From: Sideroxyarcus sp.
GTDB lineage: Bacteria > Pseudomonadota > Gammaproteobacteria > Burkholderiales > Gallionellaceae
DNA: 52,888 nt
Assembly: GCA_030652215.1 (NCBI GenBank)
Contig: JAUSBC010000095.1
Location: 1-52,888, forward strand
Reading direction: 5' to 3'
In this document: one piece after another, positions 36,014-45,148 of the stretch
How positions within the stretch are numbered: position 1 is the first letter of the stretch
Layout of the letters: each line of letters starts with the position of its first letter
Made by a program: the position numbers and the translations under genes
Notes under the pieces: model-generated
Told to the model about the DNA's origin: nothing
Database searches by the model: none
The model's input: only the letters and a program-made list of their open reading frames with translations

Positions 36014-36931
36014 CTATAGCCACGCCGCGCCGCGCACTCCGCTGGAATCGCCGAACTGATTCTTCACCAGCCTCGTATCCACCCGGTCTGAAAACACCCA
36101 GCGGCCCCATAGCGTTGGCACGTTCGTGTACAGCCTTTCGATGTTGGACATGCCGCCGCCCAACACAATGACATCCGGGTCGAGAATGTTGATGACGTGC
36201 GCGAGGGAACGCGCGAGACGGTTCTCGTAGAGTTGCAGACTGCGCTCGCAGGCGGCATCGCCCTGCTCCGCGCGCGCCACGATCACTTCGGCGCTCAAAA
36301 CCAAATCAGAATCCGCGCCTTCGACTGGTTCAGCACGAACGGATACTTGATGCAATTGCACCATACCCGGCCCGGAGAGGAAGGTTTCGATGCAGCCTAG
36401 CTTCCCGCAATAGCATGGCGGGCCGGGAATCTCGTGCGCTTGCGGCCAGGGCAGCGGATTATGGCCCCATTCGCCCGCGATGCCGTTTGGGCCGGTGAGG
36501 ATGTGGCCGTTGACGACGATGCCCGCGCCGACGCCGGTACCGAGGATGACGCCGAACACAACGGATGCTCCTGCCGCCGCGCCGTCCGTCGCTTCGGAAA
36601 GCGCGAAGCAATTGGCGTCGTTGCTGATCTTCACAGGGCGCTGCAGCAGCGCTTCGAGGTCTTGCAGGATAGGCTGGCCGTTGAGAACGACCGAGTTGGA
36701 GTTCTTGAGGCGGCCGGTGGCGCGGGAGAGTGCGCCGGGGGTGCCGATGCCGAGGGCGCCTTGCTGGCCGAGTTCCACTTCGGTGTCACGCACCAGTGCG
36801 GCGATGACTTGCAGGGTCTCTGAGTATTTGCCCTTGGGGGTGGGGGCGCGGCGGCGCAGGAGTTCCTTGCCGCTGCCGTCGAGGGCGATGATTTCGATTT
36901 TGGTGCCGCCGAGGTCGATGCCGAGTCTCAT
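36014..36931 (-). CDS. mak: ROK-family manno(fructo)kinase
   Basis: ATP-dependent fructo/mannokinase, 305 residues. It shows the phosphate loop [10 protein letters not shown], the catalytic region [30 protein letters not shown] and the ROK zinc motif [11 protein letters not shown]. It ends [12 protein letters not shown] as in E. coli Mak. Compared with that protein there are about 10 extra residues after the zinc motif, reading [13 protein letters not shown]. They are encoded by the dispersed repeat at 36317-36343 and sit in frame in a surface loop. The start codon overlaps the dtd stop (ATGA), so dtd-mak-mtfA may be one transcript. A truncated second copy of the 3' end lies at 33396. Confidence 0.93.
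   Translation of the reverse strand: MRLGIDLGGTKIEIIALDGSGKELLRRRAPTPKGKYSETLQVIAALVRDTEVELGQQGALGIGTPGALSRATGRLKNSNSVVLNGQPILQDLEALLQRPVKISNDANCFALSEATDGAAAGASVVFGVILGTGVGAGIVVNGHILTGPNGIAGEWGHNPLPWPQAHEIPGPPCYCGKLGCIETFLSGPGMVQLHQVSVRAEPVEGADSDLVLSAEVIVARAEQGDAACERSLQLYENRLARSLAHVINILDPDVIVLGGGMSNIERLYTNVPTLWGRWVFSDRVDTRLVKNQFGDSSGVRGAAWL
36317..36343. repeat. Dispersed repeat inserted in frame within mak
   Basis: CCTTCGACTGGTTCAGCACGA and following bases match the repeat type at 35051 in the opposite orientation. On the coding strand it encodes VRAEPVEGA, the peptide often produced when this repeat lies inside a gene. The reading frame of mak is kept. Confidence 0.65.
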
Positions 36932-37380
36932 GACTTTCCCTCTCCCACCTGCAGCCAGAACGTCACTGGACCATCGTTGACCAAGCTCACCTTCATGTCC
37001 GCTCCGAACACACCAGTCTGCACCTTGGCATGCCGCTCCCGCGCCATCTTCACGAAACTGGCAAATAGATCCGCTCCCTTCTCCGGCGCGGCAGCAGACG
37101 AGAAACTGGGACGCGTGCCTTTGTGGGTATCGGCGGCCAGCGTGAATTGCGGCACCAGCAGCAGTTCGCCGGCTATGTCGGCGAGGGAAAGGTTCATCTT
37201 GCCTTGTGCATCGGGAAAGACGCGATAAGTAAGAATGCGTTCCAGCAGGCGCTTCGCGGTCGCTTCGTCGTCGTGCCTCTCGACGCCGACCAGCACCAGC
37301 AGGCCGCGAGTTATCTGCCCGGTGATATTGCCTTCCACTTTGACGCTCGCTTCGCTGACGCGCTGTATCAATCCGATCAT
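36928..37380 (-). CDS. dtd: D-aminoacyl-tRNA deacylase
   Basis: Removes D-amino acids (and glycine mischarged on tRNA-Ala) from tRNA in the cytoplasm. 150 residues, usual length. It opens [15 protein letters not shown], and holds the catalytic-site motif [17 protein letters not shown] and the chirality-proofreading motif in [10 protein letters not shown]. The 3' end overlaps the mak start by 4 bases. Confidence 0.97.
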   Translation of the reverse strand: MIGLIQRVSEASVKVEGNITGQITRGLLVLVGVERHDDEATAKRLLERILTYRVFPDAQGKMNLSLADIAGELLLVPQFTLAADTHKGTRPSFSSAAAPEKGADLFASFVKMARERHAKVQTGVFGADMKVSLVNDGPVTFWLQVGEGKS

Positions 37381-37513
37381 GTTCTTCCGCCGTATCTAAT
37401 TACACCAACGTACCGAATTCTACCCTGTGGACTGCAGTCGCCACCGGCCGGTTAAATGATAGGATTAAACCCATACTGCGGGCGCGGCAGCGTCTCGCAA
37501 ACCGCATCCAGTC

Positions 37514-37930
37514 ATGTCGAGCAATAACCAAACAAACATGCTCCCGTTCCTCGCCGATCTCGTCCTCCTCATCCACGCATTGTTCGTGCTGTACGTCATT
37601 GCGGGCTTCGCGGCAATCCTGCTCGGCTGGTATCTGCACTGGCGCTGGATCAGGAACTGGTGGTTCAGGACAATCCACCTTGCGGCAATCGGGTTTGTGA
37701 TGGCGGAGGCGTGGTTGGGTCTGGTCTGCCCGCTCACCGTGTTGGAGAATCTGCTGAGGACTGCGGCGGGCGACGCCCCTTATTCCCTTCCTTTTTTCCA
37801 GCACTGGGTGCACGAGTTCCTGTTCTACGATTTCCCCAACTGGGTATTCACGTTCGCTTACACGGCGTTCGCAATCATGATCCTGCTCTCCTGGCTGATG
37901 GTGCCGCCGAACCGGCGGCAAAAGGACTGA
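37514..37930 (+). CDS. DUF2784 membrane protein
   Basis: Small integral membrane protein of 138 residues with about four membrane spans (ADLVLLIHALFVLYVIAGF, a TIHLAAIGFVMAEAWLG segment, and a C-terminal pair). It carries the family pattern of Trp/His-rich loops (HWRWIRNWWFRTIH and PLTVLENLLR). Function of DUF2784 is unknown. Codons 1 and 9 are both possible starts and no strong ribosome site is visible. It converges on the barrel-protein gene with 6 bases between them. Confidence 0.88.
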   Translation: MSSNNQTNMLPFLADLVLLIHALFVLYVIAGFAAILLGWYLHWRWIRNWWFRTIHLAAIGFVMAEAWLGLVCPLTVLENLLRTAAGDAPYSLPFFQHWVHEFLFYDFPNWVFTFAYTAFAIMILLSWLMVPPNRRQKD

Positions 37931-37936
37931 AGCGAA

Positions 37937-39214
37937 TCAACCGGGGTTATCCACCGAGAACATGCTCCACGGGTAGGTGATGAATAGCTGGCTTTGCGCG
38001 CCTTCCCTGCCGTGGGCCAGATCGAAGCGGATGATCACGCCGGAGAGCACCAGCCGCGCGCCGATGCCGTAGCTCTCGCGCCCGCTCTTGAACAGTTGTC
38101 CCATCTCGTCCGCCACCATACCGCGTTCCCAGAACGCGGCGAGCTGGATGCCGGTGCGCACGCCCTTGGCCAGATAAATGTTGAACGGGGTGCGTTCGTC
38201 GGTGAGGTTCCAGCGGTATTCGACGCCGTAGAACAGCGCCTGCCCCGCGTAGTAGCGCCAGTTGTCGTAGGAACGCAGGCGCTGCGTGCCACCCAAAGGC
38301 GAGGCGGTGCCGTAAATGTTGTTCGCCAGTTTGCCGGCCAGCAGTTTGTCTTCGGTGGTCTGACAGGCATCGCGATCCGGGCCGACCGGATATTGGCTGC
38401 AGTTAAGTCCGTAGCGTTGTTGCAGCAGGGCAGTGTCGGTGAGCCCTTGACGGGTGACGTGGGCGCGCGAGTAGAACAGGTTGAAGACCAGCGTATCCCA
38501 CTGGCGCATAGGTGCGTAGCCGGTGAGGTTGTAGTCGTTGACGTAATACTCGCTCTCGTCCGCGTTGCGGCTGTTAGGCAGGCGACTGGAGAATTCGAAG
38601 CGCACGCCCTGGCGCGGGTCGAGGCGGTCGTCGGTGAGGTCGAGCGAGCCGCCCACGCTGTAATAGTTGCCGCTTTGCCAACTGGTATCCACACCCGCGA
38701 ACGCCTGGTTGTTCTTGTCCAGTACTTCGAGGAGGCGGTTGCGCCCGCGCAGCATGCGCACGAACATCTCGTAGCGGCGTTCGTCGAAAGTCAGGGTGAG
38801 CTGGCCCAGCAGGTAATTGCCTTCCACCTTGGGGCGGATGACGTCGACGGGGTCGGAGTCGATGCCACGATTGTAGGAGGTGGAAGCGACGCGATAGTCG
38901 TTATAACCCACATCGAAGATCAGGCGCTGCGGCAACACGTGGTAATCGAGCAATGCCGCGCCGGTGGCCTTGATGTCGCCGCGCACGTAGTATCCGGTGA
39001 AGTCGGAATCGCTGTCGCCGATGTTGGACACGCTGGCGCCGAATCCGGCGGCCCGGCCCATGCCGGGTATCTCGCCCGCAATCGGATAGAGGTAATAGGC
39101 GAAGTCGCGGCCGAACTGGTCTTTGCGCCGTTCGACCACTTCGGCAGAACTGATACTGCTGAACAACATCAACAGTATCGCGCAAATCAATAGCTGCCTC
39201 ACTTCGGGATGCAT
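37937..39214 (-). CDS. BamA/TamA-like outer-membrane barrel protein (surface antigen family)
   Basis: Predicted outer-membrane barrel of 425 residues. The start at 39214 (MHPEVRQLL) has AGGAG 4 bases upstream and opens a signal peptide ending near SSISSAEV; the ATG at 39244 is less likely. After a short N-terminal region with no clear POTRA repeat, alternating strands with many Tyr and Arg residues lead to late strands matching the surface-antigen (D15) family: SLDLTDDRLDPRQGVRFEF, FYGVEYRWNL, YGIGARLVL and IIRFDLAHG. It may be a POTRA-less Omp85-type protein. Function unknown. Confidence 0.82.
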   Translation of the reverse strand: MHPEVRQLLICAILLMLFSSISSAEVVERRKDQFGRDFAYYLYPIAGEIPGMGRAAGFGASVSNIGDSDSDFTGYYVRGDIKATGAALLDYHVLPQRLIFDVGYNDYRVASTSYNRGIDSDPVDVIRPKVEGNYLLGQLTLTFDERRYEMFVRMLRGRNRLLEVLDKNNQAFAGVDTSWQSGNYYSVGGSLDLTDDRLDPRQGVRFEFSSRLPNSRNADESEYYVNDYNLTGYAPMRQWDTLVFNLFYSRAHVTRQGLTDTALLQQRYGLNCSQYPVGPDRDACQTTEDKLLAGKLANNIYGTASPLGGTQRLRSYDNWRYYAGQALFYGVEYRWNLTDERTPFNIYLAKGVRTGIQLAAFWERGMVADEMGQLFKSGRESYGIGARLVLSGVIIRFDLAHGREGAQSQLFITYPWSMFSVDNPG

Positions 39215-39470
39215 GATGCTCCTGACGTTTCGACGGTCTGTCACGGCTTGCGGTGAATTCTAGTCTGCCGGTTGCCTTGAGTACAGGATACATATCCCCG
39301 CCCCCCCAAAAAAAAGCCCCGTGTCCATGCAAACGGCAGTAGCAACCACTTGTGAAAGGCCAATTGCCAAATCATGGTACTAGGCAGATACTGGGAACGG
39401 AACAACGAAAATATCGAAACGGGCGGAATGAGTTTCTTGCCGGATTAATAACTCAAAGCAAACCGCTGGT

Positions 39471-41435
39471 ATGCCCTTAAGTATTATTGACTCAATGCGT
39501 TCGATTGCCCGCAAGCTACTGATAGCAACCTGCATCGCCGGAATGCTGTGGACTTCGTTTGCCGTAGCGCAAACGGTGCATATCGGCATACTCGCCTTCC
39601 GCCCCAAGCCGGAGATGTTGAAGCAATGGCTGCCTCTCGGCAAAGCCCTGAAGCTGGCCGTTCCGCAGCATGATTTCAAGATCAGCGTCTACAACTACCC
39701 AGAACTGGAACTGGAAGTTGCCGAGAAACGTCTGGATTTCGTACTCACCAATCCCGCGCACTTTGTACTGCTCAGCCGGCGTCTGGGCGTGGCTGCGCCG
39801 CTGGCGACGCTCATCGTCGAAGATAACGGTGCGGCCTTATCCTCTTTCGGCGGGGTAATTTTCACACTTGCCGAACGCAATGACTTGCAGGAACTCACCG
39901 ACCTCAAAGGTAAACGTGTTGTGACGCCGGACCTGGGGTCGTTTGGCGGCTACCAGACGCAGGCCTACGAACTGGCAATGGCAGGCGTCAAGCTCCCGAG
40001 AGATGTGGCGGTCCAGGTCGTCGGCATGCCGCATGACAACGTGGTCAATGCCGTGTTGCAGGGAGTCGTCGATGCGGGATTCGTTCGTACCGGCTTGCTC
40101 GAGACGCTGGCACGCGAAGGCAGACTGGATTTGTCCAGGGTCAAGATTCTGAACCAACAACAGGTTGCAGATTTTCCGCTGCTTCTTTCCACGCGCCTCT
40201 ACCCCGAATGGACCTTCGCGGCGCTGCCGCATGTGGACGAAAACATTTCGCGGCGCGTCGCCGCCACCCTGTTTCAACTGGAAGATGATAAGGCCACCAC
40301 GCGTGCCATAGGCATACACGGCTTTGCCACGCCCAGCGACTATGCCAGAGTCGAAGAACTGCAGCGCGAACTGCGGCTGCCGCCGTTCGACAGTACGCCC
40401 AAGTTCACGCTGCATGACGTATGGACACGCTACTACTGGCAATCCGTTTCGGCCGTGTCCGCCGGACTGGTGATTATGCTGCTGGCAATCAGCCTGTTTT
40501 TGACCAATCGCAGCCTGAATGCCAAACGGCACATACTCGAACACGAGACCCGTCTGCGCCATGGCTTGCTCGATGCACTGGGCGAGGGCGTGTACGGCGT
40601 GGACTCCGGCGGACACTGCACTTTCATCAATCCTGCGGCATTGAGAATGCTGGGTTTCAGCGCGGACGAAGTGATCGGCATTGAGCAGCATGCGCTGTTC
40701 CACCATCACCGGCCCGATGGCTCTGTCTACCCGGGGCACGATTGTCCCATCTACCGCTCGCTGGTCGATGGCGAAACGCGCAGCGGCGAAGAATGGTACT
40801 GGCGCAAGGACGGCACCGGTTTTCCGGTCGCCCTCACGGTCTCGCCCAACAAGGTGGACGGCGGCAGCAAGGGGGCCGTGGTGGTGTTTCACGACATCAC
40901 AGAACGCAAACACAACGACGAGCGCATCCGCCACATGGCGCAGCATGACACGTTGACCGACCTGCCCAACCGCGCCATGTTGACCGACCGCCTGCAGCAG
41001 GCCCTGTCCTACGCCAAACGGGACAATCAGCGCGTGGCCCTGATGTTCATCGACCTGGACCGTTTCAAGCCCGTCAACGACACGCTGGGGCATGTGGTGG
41101 GCGACTGGCTGCTGAAACAAGTGGCGTTGCGCATGCGCGAATGCGTGCGCGACTCGGATACCGTAGCCAGGGTAGGCGGCGACGAATTTGTGGTGCTGCT
41201 GCGCACCATAGAAAGCACCGCAGATGCCGTGATGGTGGCAGAAAAAATACGCAATGCGCTCAACAAACCTTTCGACCTCGCGCAGCAGAGCTTGCACATC
41301 TCGTGCAGCATCGGCCTGGTGCTTTATCCGGAGCACGCGAAAAACGAAACCGAAATGCTGAATTTTGCCGACATCGCCATGTACCGGGCCAAGCAGGAAG
41401 GCCGGGACAAGTTGCATGTGTTCGAACTGAAGTAG
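39471..41435 (+). CDS. Periplasmic-binding-protein (PhnD-like) / PAS / GGDEF sensor
   Basis: Predicted diguanylate cyclase of 654 residues that senses a periplasmic ligand with a solute-binding-protein fold. A signal anchor (KLLIATCIAGMLWTSFAVAQ) is followed by a PhnD/SsuA-type binding domain (about 33-290: VHIGILAFRPKPEMLKQW, DLKGKRVVTPDLGSFGGYQ, VVGMPHDNVVNAVLQG). Then come a membrane segment (VSAVSAGLVIMLLAISLFL), a PAS domain (about 360-480) and GGDEF with VGGDEF near residue 569 and the inhibitory-site RDSD. No EAL. The start is either 39471 or 39495; the latter gives a neater signal sequence. It converges on a double-receiver gene. Confidence 0.92.
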   Translation: MPLSIIDSMRSIARKLLIATCIAGMLWTSFAVAQTVHIGILAFRPKPEMLKQWLPLGKALKLAVPQHDFKISVYNYPELELEVAEKRLDFVLTNPAHFVLLSRRLGVAAPLATLIVEDNGAALSSFGGVIFTLAERNDLQELTDLKGKRVVTPDLGSFGGYQTQAYELAMAGVKLPRDVAVQVVGMPHDNVVNAVLQGVVDAGFVRTGLLETLAREGRLDLSRVKILNQQQVADFPLLLSTRLYPEWTFAALPHVDENISRRVAATLFQLEDDKATTRAIGIHGFATPSDYARVEELQRELRLPPFDSTPKFTLHDVWTRYYWQSVSAVSAGLVIMLLAISLFLTNRSLNAKRHILEHETRLRHGLLDALGEGVYGVDSGGHCTFINPAALRMLGFSADEVIGIEQHALFHHHRPDGSVYPGHDCPIYRSLVDGETRSGEEWYWRKDGTGFPVALTVSPNKVDGGSKGAVVVFHDITERKHNDERIRHMAQHDTLTDLPNRAMLTDRLQQALSYAKRDNQRVALMFIDLDRFKPVNDTLGHVVGDWLLKQVALRMRECVRDSDTVARVGGDEFVVLLRTIESTADAVMVAEKIRNALNKPFDLAQQSLHISCSIGLVLYPEHAKNETEMLNFADIAMYRAKQEGRDKLHVFELK

Positions 41436-41463
41436 TGCTTACGCTGGGTTGCGGTGACGCCCT

Positions 41464-41497
41464 CCCGGATTTCGCTGCGCTGCATCCGGGCTACATC
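41464..41497. repeat. REP-like dispersed repeat, copy B
   Basis: TCCCGGATTTCGCTGCGCTG then CATCCGGGCTACAT: a hairpin (CCCGGAT with ATCCGGG) of the same type as 27051-27086. It fills the 68-base gap between two converging genes and may act as their shared stop structure. Confidence 0.65.
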
Positions 41498-41503
41498 ATC
41501 GTT

Positions 41504-42418
41504 TCAAGCCCCGATTCTGGCGCGCAACCGCCCCAGCAAGCCGATGAAATTCCCCGCCTGTATCTTTTCCTTGGGATCGCTGATCGGCGCCACCGTCTGA
41601 CGGTTTTGCAAAGCCGGTTGGCGGTGCAGTATATGAAAGCGTTCCAGCATGGATTCGAGGTTGCGTGCCAAAACACCTTTGCTGACTGGTTTGGGCAGGA
41701 AGCGCGTGATTTGCGCCTGGTTGATGAGCTCGATCAGGCGCGAGGTATCGTTGAACGAAGTCACGACGATGCATTGGGTCTGCGGGTTGATTTGCTTGAT
41801 GGTTTTGAGGATATAGCCAACATTGGTCTCGCCCAGCACGAGGTCGGACACGACCACCGACACATCCTGCTTCGCCAACTCTTCCATCGCATGCTGCGCA
41901 TCGCTGGCCCACACGATTTCGCAGCGGTCGCCCAAGGTGTCATGCACGGTCTTCGCGGTCGTCTCGTCCTGATCCATGATCAGCACGCGCGGCTTCTTGC
42001 GCTCGACCACTGACTGGGTATTGGTATGCGATTGCACGTCAAAGCTGGCCTCGGCAATCGCTGCAGCCTCGGCCACCACTTTCTTGACTTCCATCGCGTC
42101 CCACGGCTTGAGCAGGTAGCGAAACACCTCGCCCTCGTTCACGCTGGCAATGGAGGCATCCAGATCGGAATAGCCGGTGAGCAGGATGCGCATGGTGGCG
42201 GGCGAAATATCGCGCGCGATGCCCAGCAGTTCCGAGCCCTGCATCACGGGCATGCGCTGGTCGCTGACAATGACGTGCACTCGCTCCTCGCGCAGGATGC
42301 GGATGGCTTCCTGCGGGTCGGTGGTCGTGTGCACGTTGTAGCCGCTGAAAAACAGCATACGCAGGGAGCGCACGATGCGCTCTTCGTCGTCGATCAGCAA
42401 CAGGGTGGGTTTGCTCAT
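41504..42418 (-). CDS. Response regulator with two receiver domains
   Basis: 304 residues. Receiver 1 has D10/D11/E12, D53 (VSDQRMP), T81 and K104. Receiver 2 (about 143-260) has MDQDE, D192 (VSDLVLG), a VTS hydroxyl and K243. Both look competent for phosphorylation. The remaining C-terminus (about 270-304) is short, with no DNA-binding, cyclase or phosphodiesterase domain. The first receiver resembles those of HD-GYP/RpfG-type regulators (YSDLDASIASVNEGEVFRYLLKPW). It starts 14 bases after the CBS-kinase gene and is certainly its partner. A tandem receiver without output suggests a phospho-relay or phosphate-sink role. Confidence 0.9.
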   Translation of the reverse strand: MSKPTLLLIDDEERIVRSLRMLFFSGYNVHTTTDPQEAIRILREERVHVIVSDQRMPVMQGSELLGIARDISPATMRILLTGYSDLDASIASVNEGEVFRYLLKPWDAMEVKKVVAEAAAIAEASFDVQSHTNTQSVVERKKPRVLIMDQDETTAKTVHDTLGDRCEIVWASDAQHAMEELAKQDVSVVVSDLVLGETNVGYILKTIKQINPQTQCIVVTSFNDTSRLIELINQAQITRFLPKPVSKGVLARNLESMLERFHILHRQPALQNRQTVAPISDPKEKIQAGNFIGLLGRLRARIGA

Positions 42419-42432
42419 GATTTATCCTTGTG

Positions 42433-43770
42433 TCAGGCCGCAGCTTCCAGCATTGCCGGCTGACGGGGCGCTGTTGATGAAACGGGCGAAGCGCAGGGCA
42501 GCGTAATGAGGAAGCAAGTTCCTTCGCCGATTCGGGAATCGACGCGAATTTGGCCGCCGTGCTTCTGGATGATCTGATGGGTAATCGCCAGCCCCAGCCC
42601 CGTGCCCTCGCCCACCGGCTTGGTGGTGAAGAAGGGATCGAAAATGCGCCCCAGGTTTTCCGGCGGGATGCCTTTGCCGTTATCCGTCACCCGGATGTGA
42701 ACCGCATCGTCGGCTGCCCACGACTCGATGTGCAGTGTGCCCTGCTCTTGCATCGCATGCGCGGCATTGGTAAAGAGATTGAGGAACACCTGATTGAACT
42801 GCGACGGCGCACAGGTAATCGGCGGCAGTTCGCCCAATTCCTTGATGACTTCCACCTTGTGCTTGAGGATGTTGCGTCCTATGTTGAGCGCGCTCTCGAT
42901 GCAGTCGTTCAGGCTCACCGCCTCGGTCGCGGCGGCATCCATGCGCGAGAAATTCTTGAGGTTGAGAACCAGTTCGGAAATCTGGGATATCCCGTACATC
43001 GAATCGTCCATCAACCCGTGCATCTCGCCCAGCATCTCCTGCGCATTCACGTCGGCGCGCATGCCCGCAATCTGCTGCATTTGCGCCGCGATCACGACCT
43101 CGGAAGCCTGCTCGTCGAGCAGGTTGTCCACCAGCGCCTCGTACTCGGCGATCATGACGCGGATTTGCTGGAACAATTCCTGTCCCATGGTCACATTGTT
43201 TTGCACGTAACCGAGCGGCGTGTTGATCTCATGCGCAATACCGGCCACCATCTGGCCGAGCGACGCCATTTTTTCCGACTGCACGAGCGCGATCTGCGAC
43301 GATTTGAGCTGCTGGTTCGCCTGTTCCAGCGCCTCCGTGTTGGCGCGCATCTGGGTTTCCATGGCCTTGAGCAAGTCCATCACGAAACCGACCCCGAGAT
43401 AGCGGCCGCGTCGCGTCACGATGAAATCTTCGGTGAGCGGAAATTGCATGTTGGCGGTGACATGCTGCGCGGCCATAGACAGCGGCTGGTCCAGCTCGAC
43501 CAGCAATGGCGCGCCGTTGATAAATTCGCGGATCGGATGCTTGCCGTAAAGCTCGCGCGCATAGCGCTTGAGAAAGATTTCCATGAATCGATAGCGGCTG
43601 ATCACGCCGATGGGACGACCGTTCTCGACAATCGGCAGCGACAGCAGTTTGGAATACTGCGGCTTGAAAAATAATTCGTACACTTCTTCCAGTGGACATT
43701 CGGGTGAAATAGCATCGATCGGATTGATCAGTGAAAAGATATCCTTGTCCCGATGATCTGCTTGGCGCAT
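42433..43770 (-). CDS. Soluble histidine kinase with an N-terminal CBS-pair
   Basis: Cytoplasmic sensor kinase of 445 residues with no membrane span. Residues 10-130 form a CBS-type pair ([36 protein letters not shown], then a second half ending [13 protein letters not shown]), domains that usually bind adenosine nucleotides. A coiled coil leads to HisKA ([14 protein letters not shown]180), an inserted helical stretch, and HATPase_c ([39 protein letters not shown]). In this class the kinase often responds to energy or nucleotide state. It is the first gene of the pair with the double-receiver regulator. Confidence 0.92.
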   Translation of the reverse strand: MRQADHRDKDIFSLINPIDAISPECPLEEVYELFFKPQYSKLLSLPIVENGRPIGVISRYRFMEIFLKRYARELYGKHPIREFINGAPLLVELDQPLSMAAQHVTANMQFPLTEDFIVTRRGRYLGVGFVMDLLKAMETQMRANTEALEQANQQLKSSQIALVQSEKMASLGQMVAGIAHEINTPLGYVQNNVTMGQELFQQIRVMIAEYEALVDNLLDEQASEVVIAAQMQQIAGMRADVNAQEMLGEMHGLMDDSMYGISQISELVLNLKNFSRMDAAATEAVSLNDCIESALNIGRNILKHKVEVIKELGELPPITCAPSQFNQVFLNLFTNAAHAMQEQGTLHIESWAADDAVHIRVTDNGKGIPPENLGRIFDPFFTTKPVGEGTGLGLAITHQIIQKHGGQIRVDSRIGEGTCFLITLPCASPVSSTAPRQPAMLEAAA

Positions 43771-43880
43771 CCAACCTCCTTTAACCGCTTATCCAATGCT
43801 GTTTTTATGCTGCTGTGCGGGGCAGGATTGTAGGTTCGGCCTGTGACAAACAAGTTACAGGGCGACTGTTTGCATTGAAT

Positions 43881-43931
43881 CGGCTTCTCCACGGCAATTG
43901 CGCTTCGGGTTCGCATGCAGCGGAGAAGCCG
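43881..43931. repeat. Inverted repeat between two kinase operons
   Basis: CGGCTTCTCC (43881-43890) and GGAGAAGCCG (43922-43931) are a perfect 10-bp inverted repeat with a 31-base loop. No T run follows on either strand. It lies downstream of the CpxA-like kinase and upstream of the CBS-kinase. It could be a weak terminator or an operator; I cannot decide. Confidence 0.45.
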
Positions 43932-44008
43932 AATGTCGCACCGAATCGCGTTGGGATTGTGCTTTTTGTCCGTATCTCTCCTTGGCGGATGTTGAGCCCG
44001 CTTGTGTT

Positions 44009-45145
44009 TCAGGAAGCGGGCAAGATGATTGTCACAACCAACCCGCCCTCGGGCCGGTTGGCTGCGGAAACCGTGCCGCCGTGTGCGTGCACGACGCGTT
44101 GCGTGATCGCCAGCCCCAATCCGTATCCCGTTTGGCTACCGGCGCTCTTGCTGCGGAAGAAGGGTTCAAAGATCGTTTCCAGTTCCGACGGCAGCACACC
44201 GCTTCCCTCGTCGAGCACGGAGATGCGCCATTCCCGGGTGAAGGCATCCGGCATGGCCGAGAGCGCGACGCGTTTGCCCGCAGGCGAGTGCAGCACGGCA
44301 TTGCGCATGACGTTTTCCAGCGCCCTGAACAACAGTTCCTGGTTGCCCTTGACGCGGATGTCCCCGGGGATATCGGTATCCACGCTGCATTGCCTGGCCT
44401 TGGCCTCGAAACGGGCGTCGTTGGCGATATGTTCGAGAAGTTCAGACACATCCACCATTTCATCCATCCTGCCGGCCATGCCGGAATCCAGACGGGCCAG
44501 CGTGAGCAGTTCACCCACCAGCGAGTCGATGCGTCCCGTGTCGCGCTCCAGACGCGAGATCAATTCCGCCGCGCGGTCGGGTTGTTGTTGCATCAGGTCG
44601 GTCGCGGCCTGCAGCCGCGCCAGCGGCGAACGCAGTTCGTGCGAAATGTCATGCAGCAGGCGACGCTGCGCGTCCATCAGTCCCTGCAAGCGGGAAGCCA
44701 TACGGTCGAAATCCTGCCCCAGATCGGCCAGTTCGTCTTTCCGTCCGCCTATGGATGAACCGATGCGCGTGTCGAACCGGCCTTTCGCCACTTCGTCGAA
44801 GGCCGCGCGCAGGGTGCGTATGGGACGCGCGAAGTACCACGCCAGCAGGGCGGCGAAGATCAGGCTCACCACGCATCCGGCAAAAACCGGCAGCAAGGGC
44901 GGGAATACCCCGCCCGGCCGTCGCGGCGGAGGCATAGCGAAGCGCGCATCGGGCGCAGGGGGCAACCTCTCAGCGCGACCATCCGGCGGAGGCATGCGCG
45001 GACGTTCCGCTAGCGGGGCCAGCATGGGCGGTACGAATACCGGCATTTCGGGTCGCAAAGCCCATACCGCAAATCCGACCCCGAACGAGGTAACGACCTG
45101 GGCCAGCCAGAAGATGAGAAAAAATTTCCAGAACAGTCTGCCCAC
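44009..45145 (-). CDS. CpxA-like sensor histidine kinase
   Basis: Inner-membrane kinase of 378 residues with a GTG start 3 bases after the regulator stop. The first membrane span (FLIFWLAQVVTSFGVGFAVW) is followed by a short, strikingly Pro/Arg-rich periplasmic loop (about 33-80, with PPRRPGG). Then come a second span, HAMP, HisKA (ISHELRSPLARLQ, H169) and HATPase_c (ENVMRNAVLHSP, DEGSGVLPSE, GYGLGLAI). The periplasmic part is much shorter than that of E. coli CpxA, so the signal may differ. Partner: the OmpR-type regulator just upstream. The two CpxR-type boxes upstream of the operon suggest autoregulation. Confidence 0.92.
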   Translation of the reverse strand: MGRLFWKFFLIFWLAQVVTSFGVGFAVWALRPEMPVFVPPMLAPLAERPRMPPPDGRAERLPPAPDARFAMPPPRRPGGVFPPLLPVFAGCVVSLIFAALLAWYFARPIRTLRAAFDEVAKGRFDTRIGSSIGGRKDELADLGQDFDRMASRLQGLMDAQRRLLHDISHELRSPLARLQAATDLMQQQPDRAAELISRLERDTGRIDSLVGELLTLARLDSGMAGRMDEMVDVSELLEHIANDARFEAKARQCSVDTDIPGDIRVKGNQELLFRALENVMRNAVLHSPAGKRVALSAMPDAFTREWRISVLDEGSGVLPSELETIFEPFFRSKSAGSQTGYGLGLAITQRVVHAHGGTVSAANRPEGGLVVTIILPAS

Positions 45146-45148
45146 GTG

